This document shows, one piece after another, positions 1 through 6,205 of a stretch of DNA of 11,064 nucleotides. Under the pieces are notes generated by a model. That model saw nothing but the letters and a program-made list of their open reading frames with translations. It was not told the DNA's origin and did not search any database. The stretch spans positions 1 to 11,064 of the forward strand of contig JAVVEH010000072.1 in NCBI GenBank assembly GCA_032251435.1, read 5' to 3'. This DNA comes from JAVVEH01 sp032251435. Lineage in GTDB: Bacteria; Verrucomicrobiota; Lentisphaeria; Oligosphaerales; MVZH01. Both the position numbers and the translations under genes were made by a program. Numbering within the stretch: the first letter of the stretch is position 1; each line of letters opens with the position of its first letter.

Positions 1-58
1 TGCTTGGGACTGGTATTCGCTGTCGCTCATTTACCAGCCCCAGAGCCTGTCGTTCGAC
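1..58 (+). other. attC site 1 (5' end cut by window edge)
   Basis: Only the right part of an integron attC site is present. The arm GGGACTGG (6-13) faces CCAGCCCC (34-41) across a loop containing TTCG, and the R' box GTTCGAC lies at 52-58. The R'' box would lie just left of the window. It belongs to the GGGACTGG attC family seen again near 1473, 1814, 4593 and 6825. It marks the left border of the first complete cassette. Confidence 0.82.
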
Positions 59-89
59 AGGGTAAATCAAAAACTTACAAGGAAAACAG

Positions 90-809
90 ATGAGATTCAC
101 CATTATTTTGGCAATTCTAATTTCCCCTTTGGCTTTGGTGGCAGATCATATGGATGTGAAACGAGTTGAGGATTATGGAGGTCTGGAAATGTTTGCGGTT
201 GGTTCTGCCAAAATGAGAAACCAATTTCCCCACGATCCCTTCGCAGCTCTTGCGCCGCCGAAAAGTTTTGAGAATCCAGTATCATTCCGCAAGATGACTA
301 CGGGCATGAAAAACCTTGTTTTCGATGAATTGGGCAAGAGGTGGCGCAGACTTCCGGACGACAAATTAGTTAGTATCGATGATGTTCCCATCCGTACTGA
401 GACTGTAGCGCAAATCATTGACGAAAATCGTTTTATTCGAAAAGGAATGGATTATGTCCTTGAGGGTTATCCAACCGAAGGACTTGCAGAGGGGGATCGT
501 CTGCAATTGGCACGTATTCAACGCGCAGAAACACCCTATAGCTACACAACTGTACTTGGAGCAAACAGAACTATTCCGGTCTATATCGTTGTTCCTTGCT
601 ATCCAATTGAAAAGAGTGACTTTGTGAAAATTTTGCAGGACGCCAAGGTTGGATTTGACGTGAAGATGCCCTATGCTGCAAAATGTCCAAAATGCCATGG
701 TCGGAAAACAATTATTGACAGAAAGAATACGGAATCTCCACAGCCTTGTCCGACGTGTCATGGTACAGGCATGGTTGCGGAATCGGTGCGCATAAAAGTA
801 ATTTGGTAA
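90..809 (+). CDS. Secreted protein with C-terminal DnaJ-like zinc motif
   Basis: A 239-residue protein of unknown function. Residues 1-18 (MRFTIILAILISPLALVA) look like a signal peptide, so it is probably exported. The middle (20-195) shows no motif I recognise. Near the C-terminus are two CxxCxG knuckles, CPKCHG (Cys199, Cys202) and CPTCHG (Cys220, Cys223), spaced like half of a DnaJ cysteine-rich domain and probably binding one zinc ion. The ATG at 90 follows AAGGAAA and sits 36 bases after the attC R' box, a normal position for the first gene of a cassette. The gene at 1903-2802 has the same plan (signal peptide, unknown middle, paired CxxCxG end) but a different middle, so the two may be paralogous in architecture only. 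Confidence 0.75.
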   Translation: MRFTIILAILISPLALVADHMDVKRVEDYGGLEMFAVGSAKMRNQFPHDPFAALAPPKSFENPVSFRKMTTGMKNLVFDELGKRWRRLPDDKLVSIDDVPIRTETVAQIIDENRFIRKGMDYVLEGYPTEGLAEGDRLQLARIQRAETPYSYTTVLGANRTIPVYIVVPCYPIEKSDFVKILQDAKVGFDVKMPYAAKCPKCHGRKTIIDRKNTESPQPCPTCHGTGMVAESVRIKVIW

Positions 810-859
810 CCTTATCAGATACAGTTGCAATAGGAGTCCACTCCAAAAGCCTGTTTTCT

Positions 860-1471
860 ATGGGTATTGGTAATAGAATGATCATTCAACCTGCCACAGA
901 CACTTTGGACTATGACGTTTATGAACTCTGCCGTCGGATCGCCACCCTCACACGCAGCATCATGAATTTCTGGTCTGATGGTGGTTGGGCGCAGAACGAG
1001 GCTGCCGCTCTCCTAGATAGATCAATGCTGCATTGGCAAACGTCCTTGGCTGAAAGCTTGTCGCGATGGACGGACACAAAATCTGATGGTGACCTTATCC
1101 TTGCATGGACTAATCTGGGCGCATTGGTCGAGGGACAACTGAAGCTGTTTCTCTGTGTCTATTACCACGACTATGAAAACGATGTGGACGGCATAAGTCG
1201 GCGTGGACAGAGAATCGCCCCGGACGGTAGTCAACTGGAGGAACTGCGGCAGTTCTTCGTTAAACGTGTCTGGGACGTTGGCACAAACTGGAACCCGTAC
1301 GTCGAGTTGGTCCAACAGCGACGCAACGCCGTTCACGCATTTCAGCAGAGAAGTATCGGCAATATTGGCGAATGGGTTGATGCCCTTCGTCTGCACCTGT
1401 CTTTCGTGCGAGACGTCGGAGGCGGACTACCGTATCCAGACGAGTATTTCCCTGGGTTGAGAGAAACATAG
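860..1471 (+). CDS. Hypothetical protein with HEPN-like R-x4-H motif
   Basis: A mostly helical protein of about 203 residues, second gene of the first cassette; there is no attC-like hairpin between it and the upstream gene. Residues 151-161 read VQQRRNAVHAF. This matches the R-x4-6-H signature of HEPN domains (Arg154 to His159, with the common RN pair), preceded by a helix rich in Trp, Asn and Tyr. HEPN proteins are often RNases in toxin-antitoxin or abortive-infection systems, but some are only scaffolds, and I cannot assign a subfamily. The start is uncertain. The frame is open from 746, inside the upstream gene, and candidate ATGs lie at 860 and 878 without a good ribosome-binding site. 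The closest purine run, AGGAG at 832-836, is too far from either. Confidence 0.55.
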   Translation: MGIGNRMIIQPATDTLDYDVYELCRRIATLTRSIMNFWSDGGWAQNEAAALLDRSMLHWQTSLAESLSRWTDTKSDGDLILAWTNLGALVEGQLKLFLCVYYHDYENDVDGISRRGQRIAPDGSQLEELRQFFVKRVWDVGTNWNPYVELVQQRRNAVHAFQQRSIGNIGEWVDALRLHLSFVRDVGGGLPYPDEYFPGLRET

Positions 1472-1472
1472 G

Positions 1473-1542
1473 ATCGAACAAAAGCCTGCTAGGGACTGGC
1501 ATTCGCTCCGCTCATTGCCAGCCCCAGAGGCACACGTTGTAT
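1473..1542 (+). other. attC site 2
   Basis: R'' box ATCGAAC (1473-1479) and R' box GTTGTAT (1536-1542). The arms GGGACTGGCA (from 1492) and TGCCAGCCCC (to 1525) pair with one A opposite C, or an extrahelical A. The loop contains ATTCGCTCCGCTCAT. It begins two bases after the stop codon of the upstream gene, as expected for the end of a cassette. Confidence 0.88.
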
Positions 1543-1551
1543 TGGAATAGG

Positions 1552-1833
1552 ATGAGACAGAGATTGTCAATAAGAGAGACGTATGGGAAGCTTCCTCCAA
1601 ATGCGAAGAAGCCTTTCAGGATCTTCCTTACGGTTTACTGTATATACCTTGTTCTGCTTCTGATTGCATTTTTTTTCCAGCATTATTTGGCAATTCTTCA
1701 CGACCGGCCAATGACACCCACCATCGTGATTGCTATGTTTCTGCTTATTGGAATCGGGCAACTCGCCTTCCGGTGCATTGCCAGCATTGTAGAAGAAACC
1801 CCAGAAAAGAAAAATACAACCAATGGGTGCTGA
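1552..1833 (+). CDS. Small two-helix membrane protein
   Basis: A 93-residue protein with a basic N-terminus (MRQRLSIRETYGKL), a transmembrane helix at about 22-43 and a second at about 57-77, followed by a charged tail. Both ends are probably cytoplasmic. The function is unknown. I start it at the ATG at 1552, which has GGAATAGG just upstream. The longer TTG start at 1537 lies inside the attC R' box and is unlikely. The TGA stop (1831-1833) lies inside the next attC, so the last five or six residues are encoded by the recombination site. It is the only gene of its cassette. Confidence 0.68.
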   Translation: MRQRLSIRETYGKLPPNAKKPFRIFLTVYCIYLVLLLIAFFFQHYLAILHDRPMTPTIVIAMFLLIGIGQLAFRCIASIVEETPEKKNTTNGC

Positions 1834-1886
1834 GGGACTGGCTATTCGCTGCGCTCATTAGCCAGCCCCAGACCCCGGCGTTATCT
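1814..1886 (+). other. attC site 3
   Basis: R'' box ATACAAC (1814-1820), R' box GTTATCT (1880-1886). The arms GGGACTGGCTA (from 1834) and TAGCCAGCCCC (to 1869) pair with a single A/C irregularity. The loop TTCGCTGCGCTCAT is nearly the same as in sites 1, 2 and 11. The stop codon of the upstream membrane-protein gene lies within the site. Confidence 0.9.
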
Positions 1887-1902
1887 AATGGAGGCACCGA
1901 CC

Positions 1903-2802
1903 ATGGGGATGAAGACGATGGATGCCACTCGAAGATGTCTGACAATATTGCTCTGCATTCTAAGCTTAGCATCGCCTGCTGAAGAACAGGCCGCCAGCCC
2001 TGACTACGAGGTGCTGAAGACACAAGATGGTAAGACTTACGAGAACGTTAAGGTTTTGAAGGCAACGCCATCACGTCTACAGATACAGCACGAGTATGGT
2101 GTAGCCGCCATCCCGCTTTCTGAACTTCCCCCTGAAATTCAGAAGAAATATAGGTATGACCCTGAACAGGCTCAGGCTCATGAACGAGCCAAGGAGGAAG
2201 CCGAAAGGGAGGCGTACAGCAACGCCTACAAATACCTTGGCAAGGTGATCTCAAAAGAACAATTTGAAAAGATGTACAATTATGCCACTGACCATCTATT
2301 CACGTTCGGGGCCGGATTCGACGAGATTACTGTTGATGTCCGCTTTTCGGAGGTGGCTTTCTTACTCGACGGGCGCGTAGTGTCCATTTCTGGGAACGAT
2401 GTCCTGCTCAGTGTAGATGGCGAGCTGGTGTATGTTGAGGGCTTAAACACCTCTGCCATGATGAACGACCAACGTCTTCGTGTTCCGGGTCTGGTTGTAG
2501 GCATTAAGTCGTACGTAACGGTACTTGGTGCCGAGAACAGAGTTCCCCGACTTGTCGCTGGCCGCAGCCTTACTCGGGCTGCATTCAAGAAGTACCTTGA
2601 TGGAGGCGAACCGTTGATACATCAGAGTAGCCAAACAACAACGACGTCGTCCACTACCCGTTGTGACAGATGCGGAGGAAGTAGATTGATATCTCTTGGT
2701 CGTGGGAAGCTTGGCAGAACAAGGTGCCCGGCCTGCAATGGCAAAGGAACCAAAACGAAATACGATAAGAAGACCAGTAGAGAATGGACAGAAGAATGGT
2801 GA
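1903..2802 (+). CDS. Secreted protein with IPLSELP-type N-terminal segment and DnaJ-like zinc motif
   Basis: A 299-residue protein with four visible parts. Residues 10-26 are a hydrophobic signal peptide. Residues 36-90 form a small beta-rich segment (DGKTYENVKVLKATP...YGVAAIPLSELPPEIQKKYRYDP), a pattern I know from exported proteins of PVC-group bacteria. Residues 90-130 are a charged helix. The C-terminus holds two CxxC knuckles, CDRCGG (Cys254, Cys257) and CPACNG (Cys275, Cys278), likely one zinc site of DnaJ type. GGAGG at 1890-1894 lies eight bases before the ATG at 1903, so this start is preferred over the ATG at 1888, which overlaps that Shine-Dalgarno sequence. It is the single gene of its cassette. 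Its molecular role is unknown; the zinc motif suggests protein binding. Confidence 0.78.
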   Translation: MGMKTMDATRRCLTILLCILSLASPAEEQAASPDYEVLKTQDGKTYENVKVLKATPSRLQIQHEYGVAAIPLSELPPEIQKKYRYDPEQAQAHERAKEEAEREAYSNAYKYLGKVISKEQFEKMYNYATDHLFTFGAGFDEITVDVRFSEVAFLLDGRVVSISGNDVLLSVDGELVYVEGLNTSAMMNDQRLRVPGLVVGIKSYVTVLGAENRVPRLVAGRSLTRAAFKKYLDGGEPLIHQSSQTTTTSSTTRCDRCGGSRLISLGRGKLGRTRCPACNGKGTKTKYDKKTSREWTEEW

Positions 2803-2841
2803 CTGGGCTCCGCCGTGTCCAGAGTTGAGAGCCGGATTTCA

Positions 2842-2914
2842 AGATAACATCCGAGTGCTCCCGACCACTATTCCGCCACGGCTCCATAGTGGCGGGAGAC
2901 TCAGGCGTTGGCAA
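2842..2914 (+). other. attC site 4
   Basis: R'' box AGATAAC (2842-2848), R' box GTTGGCA (2908-2914). The arm CTCCCG (2858-2863), an extrahelical A at 2864, then CCACTAT (2865-2871) pair with ATAGTGG (2886-2892) and CGGGAG (2893-2898). The outer part, AAC..C.GAG against CTC..GCGTT, is also complementary. Its sequence differs from the other sites, but its architecture is that of a standard attC. Confidence 0.88.
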
Positions 2915-2924
2915 TGGAAAAAAT

Positions 2925-3656
2925 ATGCACAATCTCATCGTTGACATCGCTAAGAGACGATTCCAAGACGCCGGAAGTCAGATCGTGCATTTTGTAGATA
3001 ATGATGAGGCAAATTCAATTCTGAACGATCTTGACCGCTACCCTCATGCATATGTGCTTGCATGCTTGATGGATAGGCAGATTAAGGCCGAACGGGCATG
3101 GAACATACCCTATGAAATATTCAAGGAAATCGGCTCTTTTGAAATAGACCATCTTGGAGAAATTGCCCTGACCAAGGTAAAAGCCCTTTTTAACAGCAAG
3201 AAATTGCATCGTTTTAACGACAGCATGGCCGAAGTCTTTCATGCTGGAATCAAGGATATTTTGAGAGATTACGAGGGTGATGCTTCACGCATCTGGGAAG
3301 GAAACCCCAGCAGTTCTGCGGTTGTTTACAGATTCCTGCAGTTCAAGGGTAGCGGGATTAAAATATCCACGATGGCTGCAAATATCCTTGCCCGCCAATT
3401 TCGAGTGCCATTTTCCGACTACTATTCCATCGATATCTCACCTGATGTCCACATCATTCGCGTGATGAAAAGAATGGGGCTCGTGCCTGCAAATGCGACA
3501 AATGACATGGTCATCTACAAAGCCAGAGAATTAAATCCAGAGTTTCCTGGCATCATTGATTTTTCCTGCTGGGAGATAGGCCGCACCTGGTGTAAGGCAA
3601 GCAACCCACAATGTAGCAGTTGTATAGTTGAAAGTAAGTGTAAGAAGACAATGTAG
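2925..3656 (+). CDS. HhH-GPD family DNA glycosylase-like protein with 4Fe-4S loop (endonuclease III relative)
   Basis: A 243-residue protein whose second half has the hallmarks of the endonuclease III superfamily of base-excision-repair enzymes. The helix-hairpin-helix is at 138-157 (LQFKGSGIKISTMAANILAR). Lys146 is at the position of the catalytic lysine of bifunctional glycosylase/AP-lyases. A conserved acid follows in DVHIIRVMKRMGL (Asp174). The C-terminus has the iron-sulfur spacing Cys223-x6-Cys230-x2-Cys233-x5-Cys239. The N-terminal 100 residues are unusual. The Lys-Asp spacing (28 residues) is longer than I recall for E. coli Nth, so substrate specificity is unclear. I choose ATG 2925; the open frame reaches a GTG at 2889 inside the attC stem. 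It shares its cassette with the gene at 3725. Confidence 0.85.
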   Translation: MHNLIVDIAKRRFQDAGSQIVHFVDNDEANSILNDLDRYPHAYVLACLMDRQIKAERAWNIPYEIFKEIGSFEIDHLGEIALTKVKALFNSKKLHRFNDSMAEVFHAGIKDILRDYEGDASRIWEGNPSSSAVVYRFLQFKGSGIKISTMAANILARQFRVPFSDYYSIDISPDVHIIRVMKRMGLVPANATNDMVIYKARELNPEFPGIIDFSCWEIGRTWCKASNPQCSSCIVESKCKKTM

Positions 3657-3724
3657 GCCCCAGAAGTTTTATCATTGGTGGTTTCTACAGGTACCCCCGG
3701 TGATTGTCAGAAGAGATATTAGAT
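3657..3724 (+). other. Intergenic spacer with imperfect inverted repeats; possible decayed attC
   Basis: GACAAT at 3647-3652 and ATTGTC at 3703-3708 are inverted repeats about 50 bases apart. Inside, TCATTGGTGG (from 3673) can pair with CCCCCGGTGA (to 3703) using two G-T pairs and one mismatch. This is the only gap between genes of this length in the array without a clear attC. It may be a worn-out site or a terminator-like hairpin. Confidence 0.25.
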
Positions 3725-4090
3725 ATGGGATTGTCAAAACTGGAAAATATTGACTACATCGCAGCTTGGGGAAACACTTATCCGGAAGACAACTGCGTCC
3801 TTGAGGAAATCGATTATTTCAATGCACGTGGTATGCGGCGTATCTATACACGCAGCGATTGTTTCGGCAGATATCATTCATTCAATATGGACATCTGGCG
3901 TCGATCGGACGGAGAACTCTTGCTACGCTTGTGGTCCAGATGCACTGAGATTGATTGGCGCGCGTTCAAAATTAAGGGAATTGATTTGGCAATCGTTCCT
4001 TGTCATGAGGGGCGTGAGTTCTTTGAAGATGAGTGGATACCTCTTGCCGTTCGCCAAGCCTATGATAACTGGATTACCGAGGAGTGGTGA
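3725..4090 (+). CDS. Hypothetical acidic protein
   Basis: About 121 residues, soluble and acidic, rich in Trp, Tyr and Glu/Asp. The segments NIDYIAAWGNTYPEDNCVLEEIDY and RMRRIYTRSDCFGRYHSFNMDIWRRSDGELLLRLW suggest a compact beta-rich domain. I do not recognise the family and see no catalytic motif, signal peptide or membrane helix. The ATG at 3725 is preceded by GAAGAGAT as a weak ribosome-binding site; a TTG at 3704 would add seven residues. It lies 68 bases after the glycosylase-like gene and 43 bases before attC site 5, so the two genes probably move together in one cassette. This does not prove a functional link. Confidence 0.65.
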   Translation: MGLSKLENIDYIAAWGNTYPEDNCVLEEIDYFNARGMRRIYTRSDCFGRYHSFNMDIWRRSDGELLLRLWSRCTEIDWRAFKIKGIDLAIVPCHEGREFFEDEWIPLAVRQAYDNWITEEW

Positions 4091-4133
4091 AAACAACGAA
4101 TTATATTCAATTCTCAGCTTACAACATAGGAAA

Positions 4134-4219
4134 AGCCAACATTTCCATGCACCTGACCGGTGCATCCCGCCGCCGAAGACGGCTCTGGGGTAGCCCGTCA
4201 GGTGATGGTGTCGTTCGAG
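4134..4219 (+). other. attC site 5
   Basis: R'' box AGCCAAC (4134-4140), R' box GTTCGAG (4213-4219). The stem CCAT (4145-4148), extrahelical G 4149, CACCTGAC (4150-4157) pairs perfectly with GTCAGGTG (4197-4204) and ATGG (4205-4208). The long loop carries its own small hairpin around CCGCCGCCGAAGACGG, a segment shared with attC site 10. The 86-base length and the single unpaired G on the left arm are standard attC features. Confidence 0.92.
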
Positions 4220-4238
4220 GAGAAAGAGAGACAACATT

Positions 4239-4592
4239 ATGCGAAAAGCAGGAATCCATTGCTTATTCTTTCTAGCGTGTGCTGTTATGTGCAGTTTCCT
4301 TTTAAGCTGCCGTATGAATAGAGGGGCTGGACAGGACGATGCGGGCATCCAGACACGGGTTCAGCTTGGCAAAGTCTACACGCAGATCCCTGATGACATC
4401 AAGACATATGGTGGCTCTGTCTATCAGTACGGCAAATGGCGGGATGGATGGGGTAATGATTTTCGAGTCAAGACCCAGAAGAAGGGCGAGCACATCTGGT
4501 ACGAAGTGCGCTCATCTGGTCCCGACGGGCGTTTCGATACCGAAGACGACATCTTCCGTGCTTCTGGCCCAGAGCCACGTAATAGGAACTGA
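4239..4592 (+). CDS. Small lipoprotein with pseudopilin-like C-terminal segment
   Basis: A 117-residue protein. Residues 1-23 are a lipoprotein signal peptide ending in the lipobox LLSC (Cys24), so it should be lipid-anchored in an envelope membrane. Residues 66-106 (YGKWRDGWGNDFRVKT...WYEVRSSGPDGRFDTEDDI) resemble the C-terminal 'DGWGNPF...YE.RS.GPDG.F.TEDDI' region of type II secretion GspG-like pseudopilins, which includes a calcium-binding loop. The pilin N-terminal helix is absent, so it is not a pseudopilin itself. A purine-rich tract (GAGGAGAAAGAGAG) precedes the ATG. The stop codon abuts the R'' box of attC site 6. It is the only gene in its cassette. Confidence 0.75.
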   Translation: MRKAGIHCLFFLACAVMCSFLLSCRMNRGAGQDDAGIQTRVQLGKVYTQIPDDIKTYGGSVYQYGKWRDGWGNDFRVKTQKKGEHIWYEVRSSGPDGRFDTEDDIFRASGPEPRNRN

Positions 4593-4662
4593 TTCGAACA
4601 AATCAGTGGTAGGGACTGGGCATGGCTGGCGCCAAACCCAGCCCCACACCGCCACGATATGG
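4593..4662 (+). other. attC site 6 with altered R' box
   Basis: R'' box TTCGAAC (4593-4599). The arm GGGACTGGG (4612-4620) pairs with CCCAGCCCC (4637-4645). The apex GGCTGGCGCC replaces the TTCG loop seen in sister sites. At the expected R' position the sequence is GATATGG (4656-4662), so the usual GTT core is GAT. The hairpin is intact, but the recombination point may be damaged. Confidence 0.8.
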
Positions 4663-4671
4663 GAGGAGAAA

Positions 4672-4971
4672 ATGCGTCCAATAATTGCTGAAAAAGAGCT
4701 TACATGTCCACACTGTGGCGGAACAGATTTCGCACAAGGGAAAGCGCAGCTTAACACTGCTTTGATGACATTTTTTGGATGGGATTGGCTGAACCCGACC
4801 GCAAAGACATACAGGTGCTGCAATTGTGGCAGGTTGGAATGGTTTCTTCCCGACGGAGCACCATCTCCCGAGAATGATACCCGTGAAGAATCGCCGTGTG
4901 TTTCCTGCGGGGGCAAGATACCCGCCGGGACAGATCGGTGTCCAGCCTGTAGCTGGTCCTACAAGGATTAA
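4672..4971 (+). CDS. Double zinc-ribbon protein
   Basis: A 99-residue cysteine-rich protein with two zinc-ribbon units. The first pairs CPHC (Cys12, Cys15) with CCNC (Cys49, Cys52); the second pairs CVSC (Cys76, Cys79) with CPAC (Cys90, Cys93). Between the knuckles of the first ribbon is a Trp/Phe-rich stretch (LMTFFGWDWLNP). There is no signal peptide, so it is probably cytoplasmic, with a role in protein or nucleic-acid binding that cannot be specified. A strong Shine-Dalgarno sequence (GGGAGGAG, 4661-4668) sits just before the ATG at 4672 and fixes the start, although the frame is open far upstream. The TAA stop is followed at once by attC site 7. It is a single-gene cassette. Confidence 0.8.
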   Translation: MRPIIAEKELTCPHCGGTDFAQGKAQLNTALMTFFGWDWLNPTAKTYRCCNCGRLEWFLPDGAPSPENDTREESPCVSCGGKIPAGTDRCPACSWSYKD

Positions 4972-4977
4972 ATTCAT

Positions 4978-5030
4978 ATCAAACACATTCACCGGACTTC
5001 GTACCTCAGCCGGTGATGTTCACGTTCGAA
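4978..5030 (+). other. attC site 7
   Basis: R'' box ATCAAAC (4978-4984), R' box GTTCGAA (5024-5030). The arm TCACCGG, extrahelical A, CT pairs with AGCCGGTGA (to 5016) around a loop with TTCG. Only 53 bases long. The 27-base central part differs by a single base from that of attC site 14 near 8461. Confidence 0.87.
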
Positions 5031-5046
5031 TCGGAGAAACACTCGC

Positions 5047-5448
5047 ATGGACATGCTATTAAAGTCAGGAATATTCGGGCTTCTCGTCGTTCTATCCTTC
5101 CCAGTCATTTTTGTCGTTGGATTAATCCTGGTTGCGATCATTCGGTCAAAAAGGGCTGCAACTGTCTTCGCGTTACTGGCCTTTTTGCCGCTCCTTCTTG
5201 GCCTTTGCGGCACCGCGTTGGGATACCGTCAGATTTCTGCGGCTGTTGCGGCTGGTCAGATAAGCCCAGAGGCGGCAAACCATCCACAAGGGATTGTTGC
5301 TGTGGGTAGGCACGAAGCGAGATATTCTACCTATCTTGGCTTGGCAGCCTCTGCTATCCTGCTTGCTTTCGCCGGATGTGGAGTCGCAATAACGAGGAGT
5401 TCGAACAAGCCAGTGCTGACGGACGGCTATTCGCCGCCGCAGACCTAG
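5047..5448 (+). CDS. Three-helix membrane protein with attC-encoded tail
   Basis: A 133-residue integral membrane protein with predicted helices at about 8-32, 38-60 and 96-116, and a more polar loop at 61-95 (QISAAVAAGQISPEAANHPQ). The family is not recognised. The start at 5047 has GGAG about eleven bases upstream (5032-5035); the ATG at 5053 is an alternative. The last 16 residues (SSNKPVLTDGYSPPQT) and the stop codon are encoded inside attC site 8, so the protein's C-terminus is supplied by the recombination site. It is the only gene in its cassette. Confidence 0.7.
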   Translation: MDMLLKSGIFGLLVVLSFPVIFVVGLILVAIIRSKRAATVFALLAFLPLLLGLCGTALGYRQISAAVAAGQISPEAANHPQGIVAVGRHEARYSTYLGLAASAILLAFAGCGVAITRSSNKPVLTDGYSPPQT

Positions 5449-5457
5449 TCGTTAGGA
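5400..5457 (+). other. attC site 8
   Basis: R'' box TTCGAAC (5400-5406), R' box GTTAGGA (5451-5457), close to the GTTRRRY consensus. The arm GT(G)CTG(A)CGG(A)CGGC pairs with GCCGCCGCAGAC across the loop TATTC, bases in brackets being unpaired. The hairpin is nearly identical to that of attC site 12 near 7580. The stop codon of the upstream gene lies within the site. Confidence 0.9.
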
Positions 5458-5469
5458 GATCAACTGAAA

Positions 5470-5736
5470 ATGCAAAAGATCGCAGGCTGGATTATGGTCG
5501 TTATCGCAGGACTAATTATCCTTGCGAATGTAGTGGACTCCAAATACAATGTAAGGCAGGTAGAAGACCACCCTTGGATTACGTTGTTTTCCGGCGGAAA
5601 GAACCTCAAGGAATGCTACACTTTTAAACCGCCTTACACGGGTTTTGAAATCACAGTGATTGCCGCGGGTGTAATCGGTGTAATCATGATATTCACGGCC
5701 CCTCCGAAAAAAGAAGAGAACGAAAATGAAGAATGA
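5470..5736 (+). CDS. Small two-helix membrane protein
   Basis: An 88-residue protein with a transmembrane helix at about 4-22 (AGWIMVVIAGLIILANVV), a 35-residue polar loop and a second helix at about 58-78 (GFEITVIAAGVIGVIMIFTA), ending in a highly charged tail (PPKKEENENEE). I do not recognise a family. It begins 13 bases after the R' box core of attC site 8 and is followed after 21 bases by the gene at 5758, so the two share one cassette and probably one transcript. Confidence 0.66.
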   Translation: MQKIAGWIMVVIAGLIILANVVDSKYNVRQVEDHPWITLFSGGKNLKECYTFKPPYTGFEITVIAAGVIGVIMIFTAPPKKEENENEE

Positions 5737-5757
5737 CATCCCAAAGGAGGAACTCTG

Positions 5758-6096
5758 ATGGCTGAACACATTACCCCGGAACAGATACGGATATTGGAGG
5801 GTATACAAGCGGCAGGCTCCCTTACACGGCAGGAGATTGCGTCACTGCTTTCCGTGAGCCAAGAGGAAGCCAACGATGAGCTGAATAGTCTGATCATCCG
5901 GGGTGCCATTGTCGGCAACCCCATTGACCGGGATCGCCTGCATTTGGGCACTGAGGCCTCGTTTTGGATGTCCCCTGAAGCGGCTAACGGTGCATGCGAG
6001 GAGAGTTGTCCTTCATGTGAGGGAGTTAACCCCTGTTGTCTTCCGAAGGGCCACAAAGGAGAATGTCATTGCCGCACTTGCGGACCTGCCCAATGA
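5758..6096 (+). CDS. Winged-helix-like protein with cysteine-rich tail
   Basis: A 112-residue protein. Residues 6-53 (TPEQIRILEGIQAAGSLTRQEIA...LIIRGAIVG) look like a winged helix-turn-helix of the kind found in MarR-like or ArsR-like DNA-binding proteins. The C-terminal 35 residues carry eight cysteines and two histidines (CPSCEGVNPCCLPKGHKGEC and on), likely binding one or two metal ions. A metal-responsive or structural-zinc DNA-binding protein is plausible but unproven. A very strong Shine-Dalgarno sequence (AAAGGAGGA) precedes the ATG at 5758. It is the second gene of its cassette, downstream of a small membrane protein, with attC site 9 starting 20 bases after the stop. Confidence 0.75.
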   Translation: MAEHITPEQIRILEGIQAAGSLTRQEIASLLSVSQEEANDELNSLIIRGAIVGNPIDRDRLHLGTEASFWMSPEAANGACEESCPSCEGVNPCCLPKGHKGECHCRTCGPAQ

Positions 6097-6116
6097 CAGA
6101 GATCAGCAGATAGGAA

Positions 6117-6205
6117 TCCTAACCAATGGGTGCTGGCTGACGCCGCACCCCGCCCGCCTGAGTACAGTCGGTCGGGGCACGGCGTAGCAGACCCTGTCGT
6201 TGTCT
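6117..6205 (+). other. attC site 9
   Basis: R'' box TCCTAAC (6117-6123), near consensus; R' box GTTGTCT (6199-6205). The left arm GGGT(G)CTG(G)CT(G)ACGCCG (6128-6145) pairs with CGGCGTAGCAGACCC (6180-6194) with three single unpaired Gs, all on the left arm. The loop is about 34 bases. This is the strongest hairpin of the array. Confidence 0.92.

Noticed and set aside
746..859. Upstream extension of the HEPN-like gene to the ATG at 746
   Set aside because: It would overlap 64 bases of the upstream gene and translate its zinc-motif region out of frame; later starts are more plausible.
6117..6205. attC hairpins considered as Rho-independent terminators
   Set aside because: They lack a following T-run, have long loops and unpaired bases only on the left arm, and are framed by AAC and GTT boxes.
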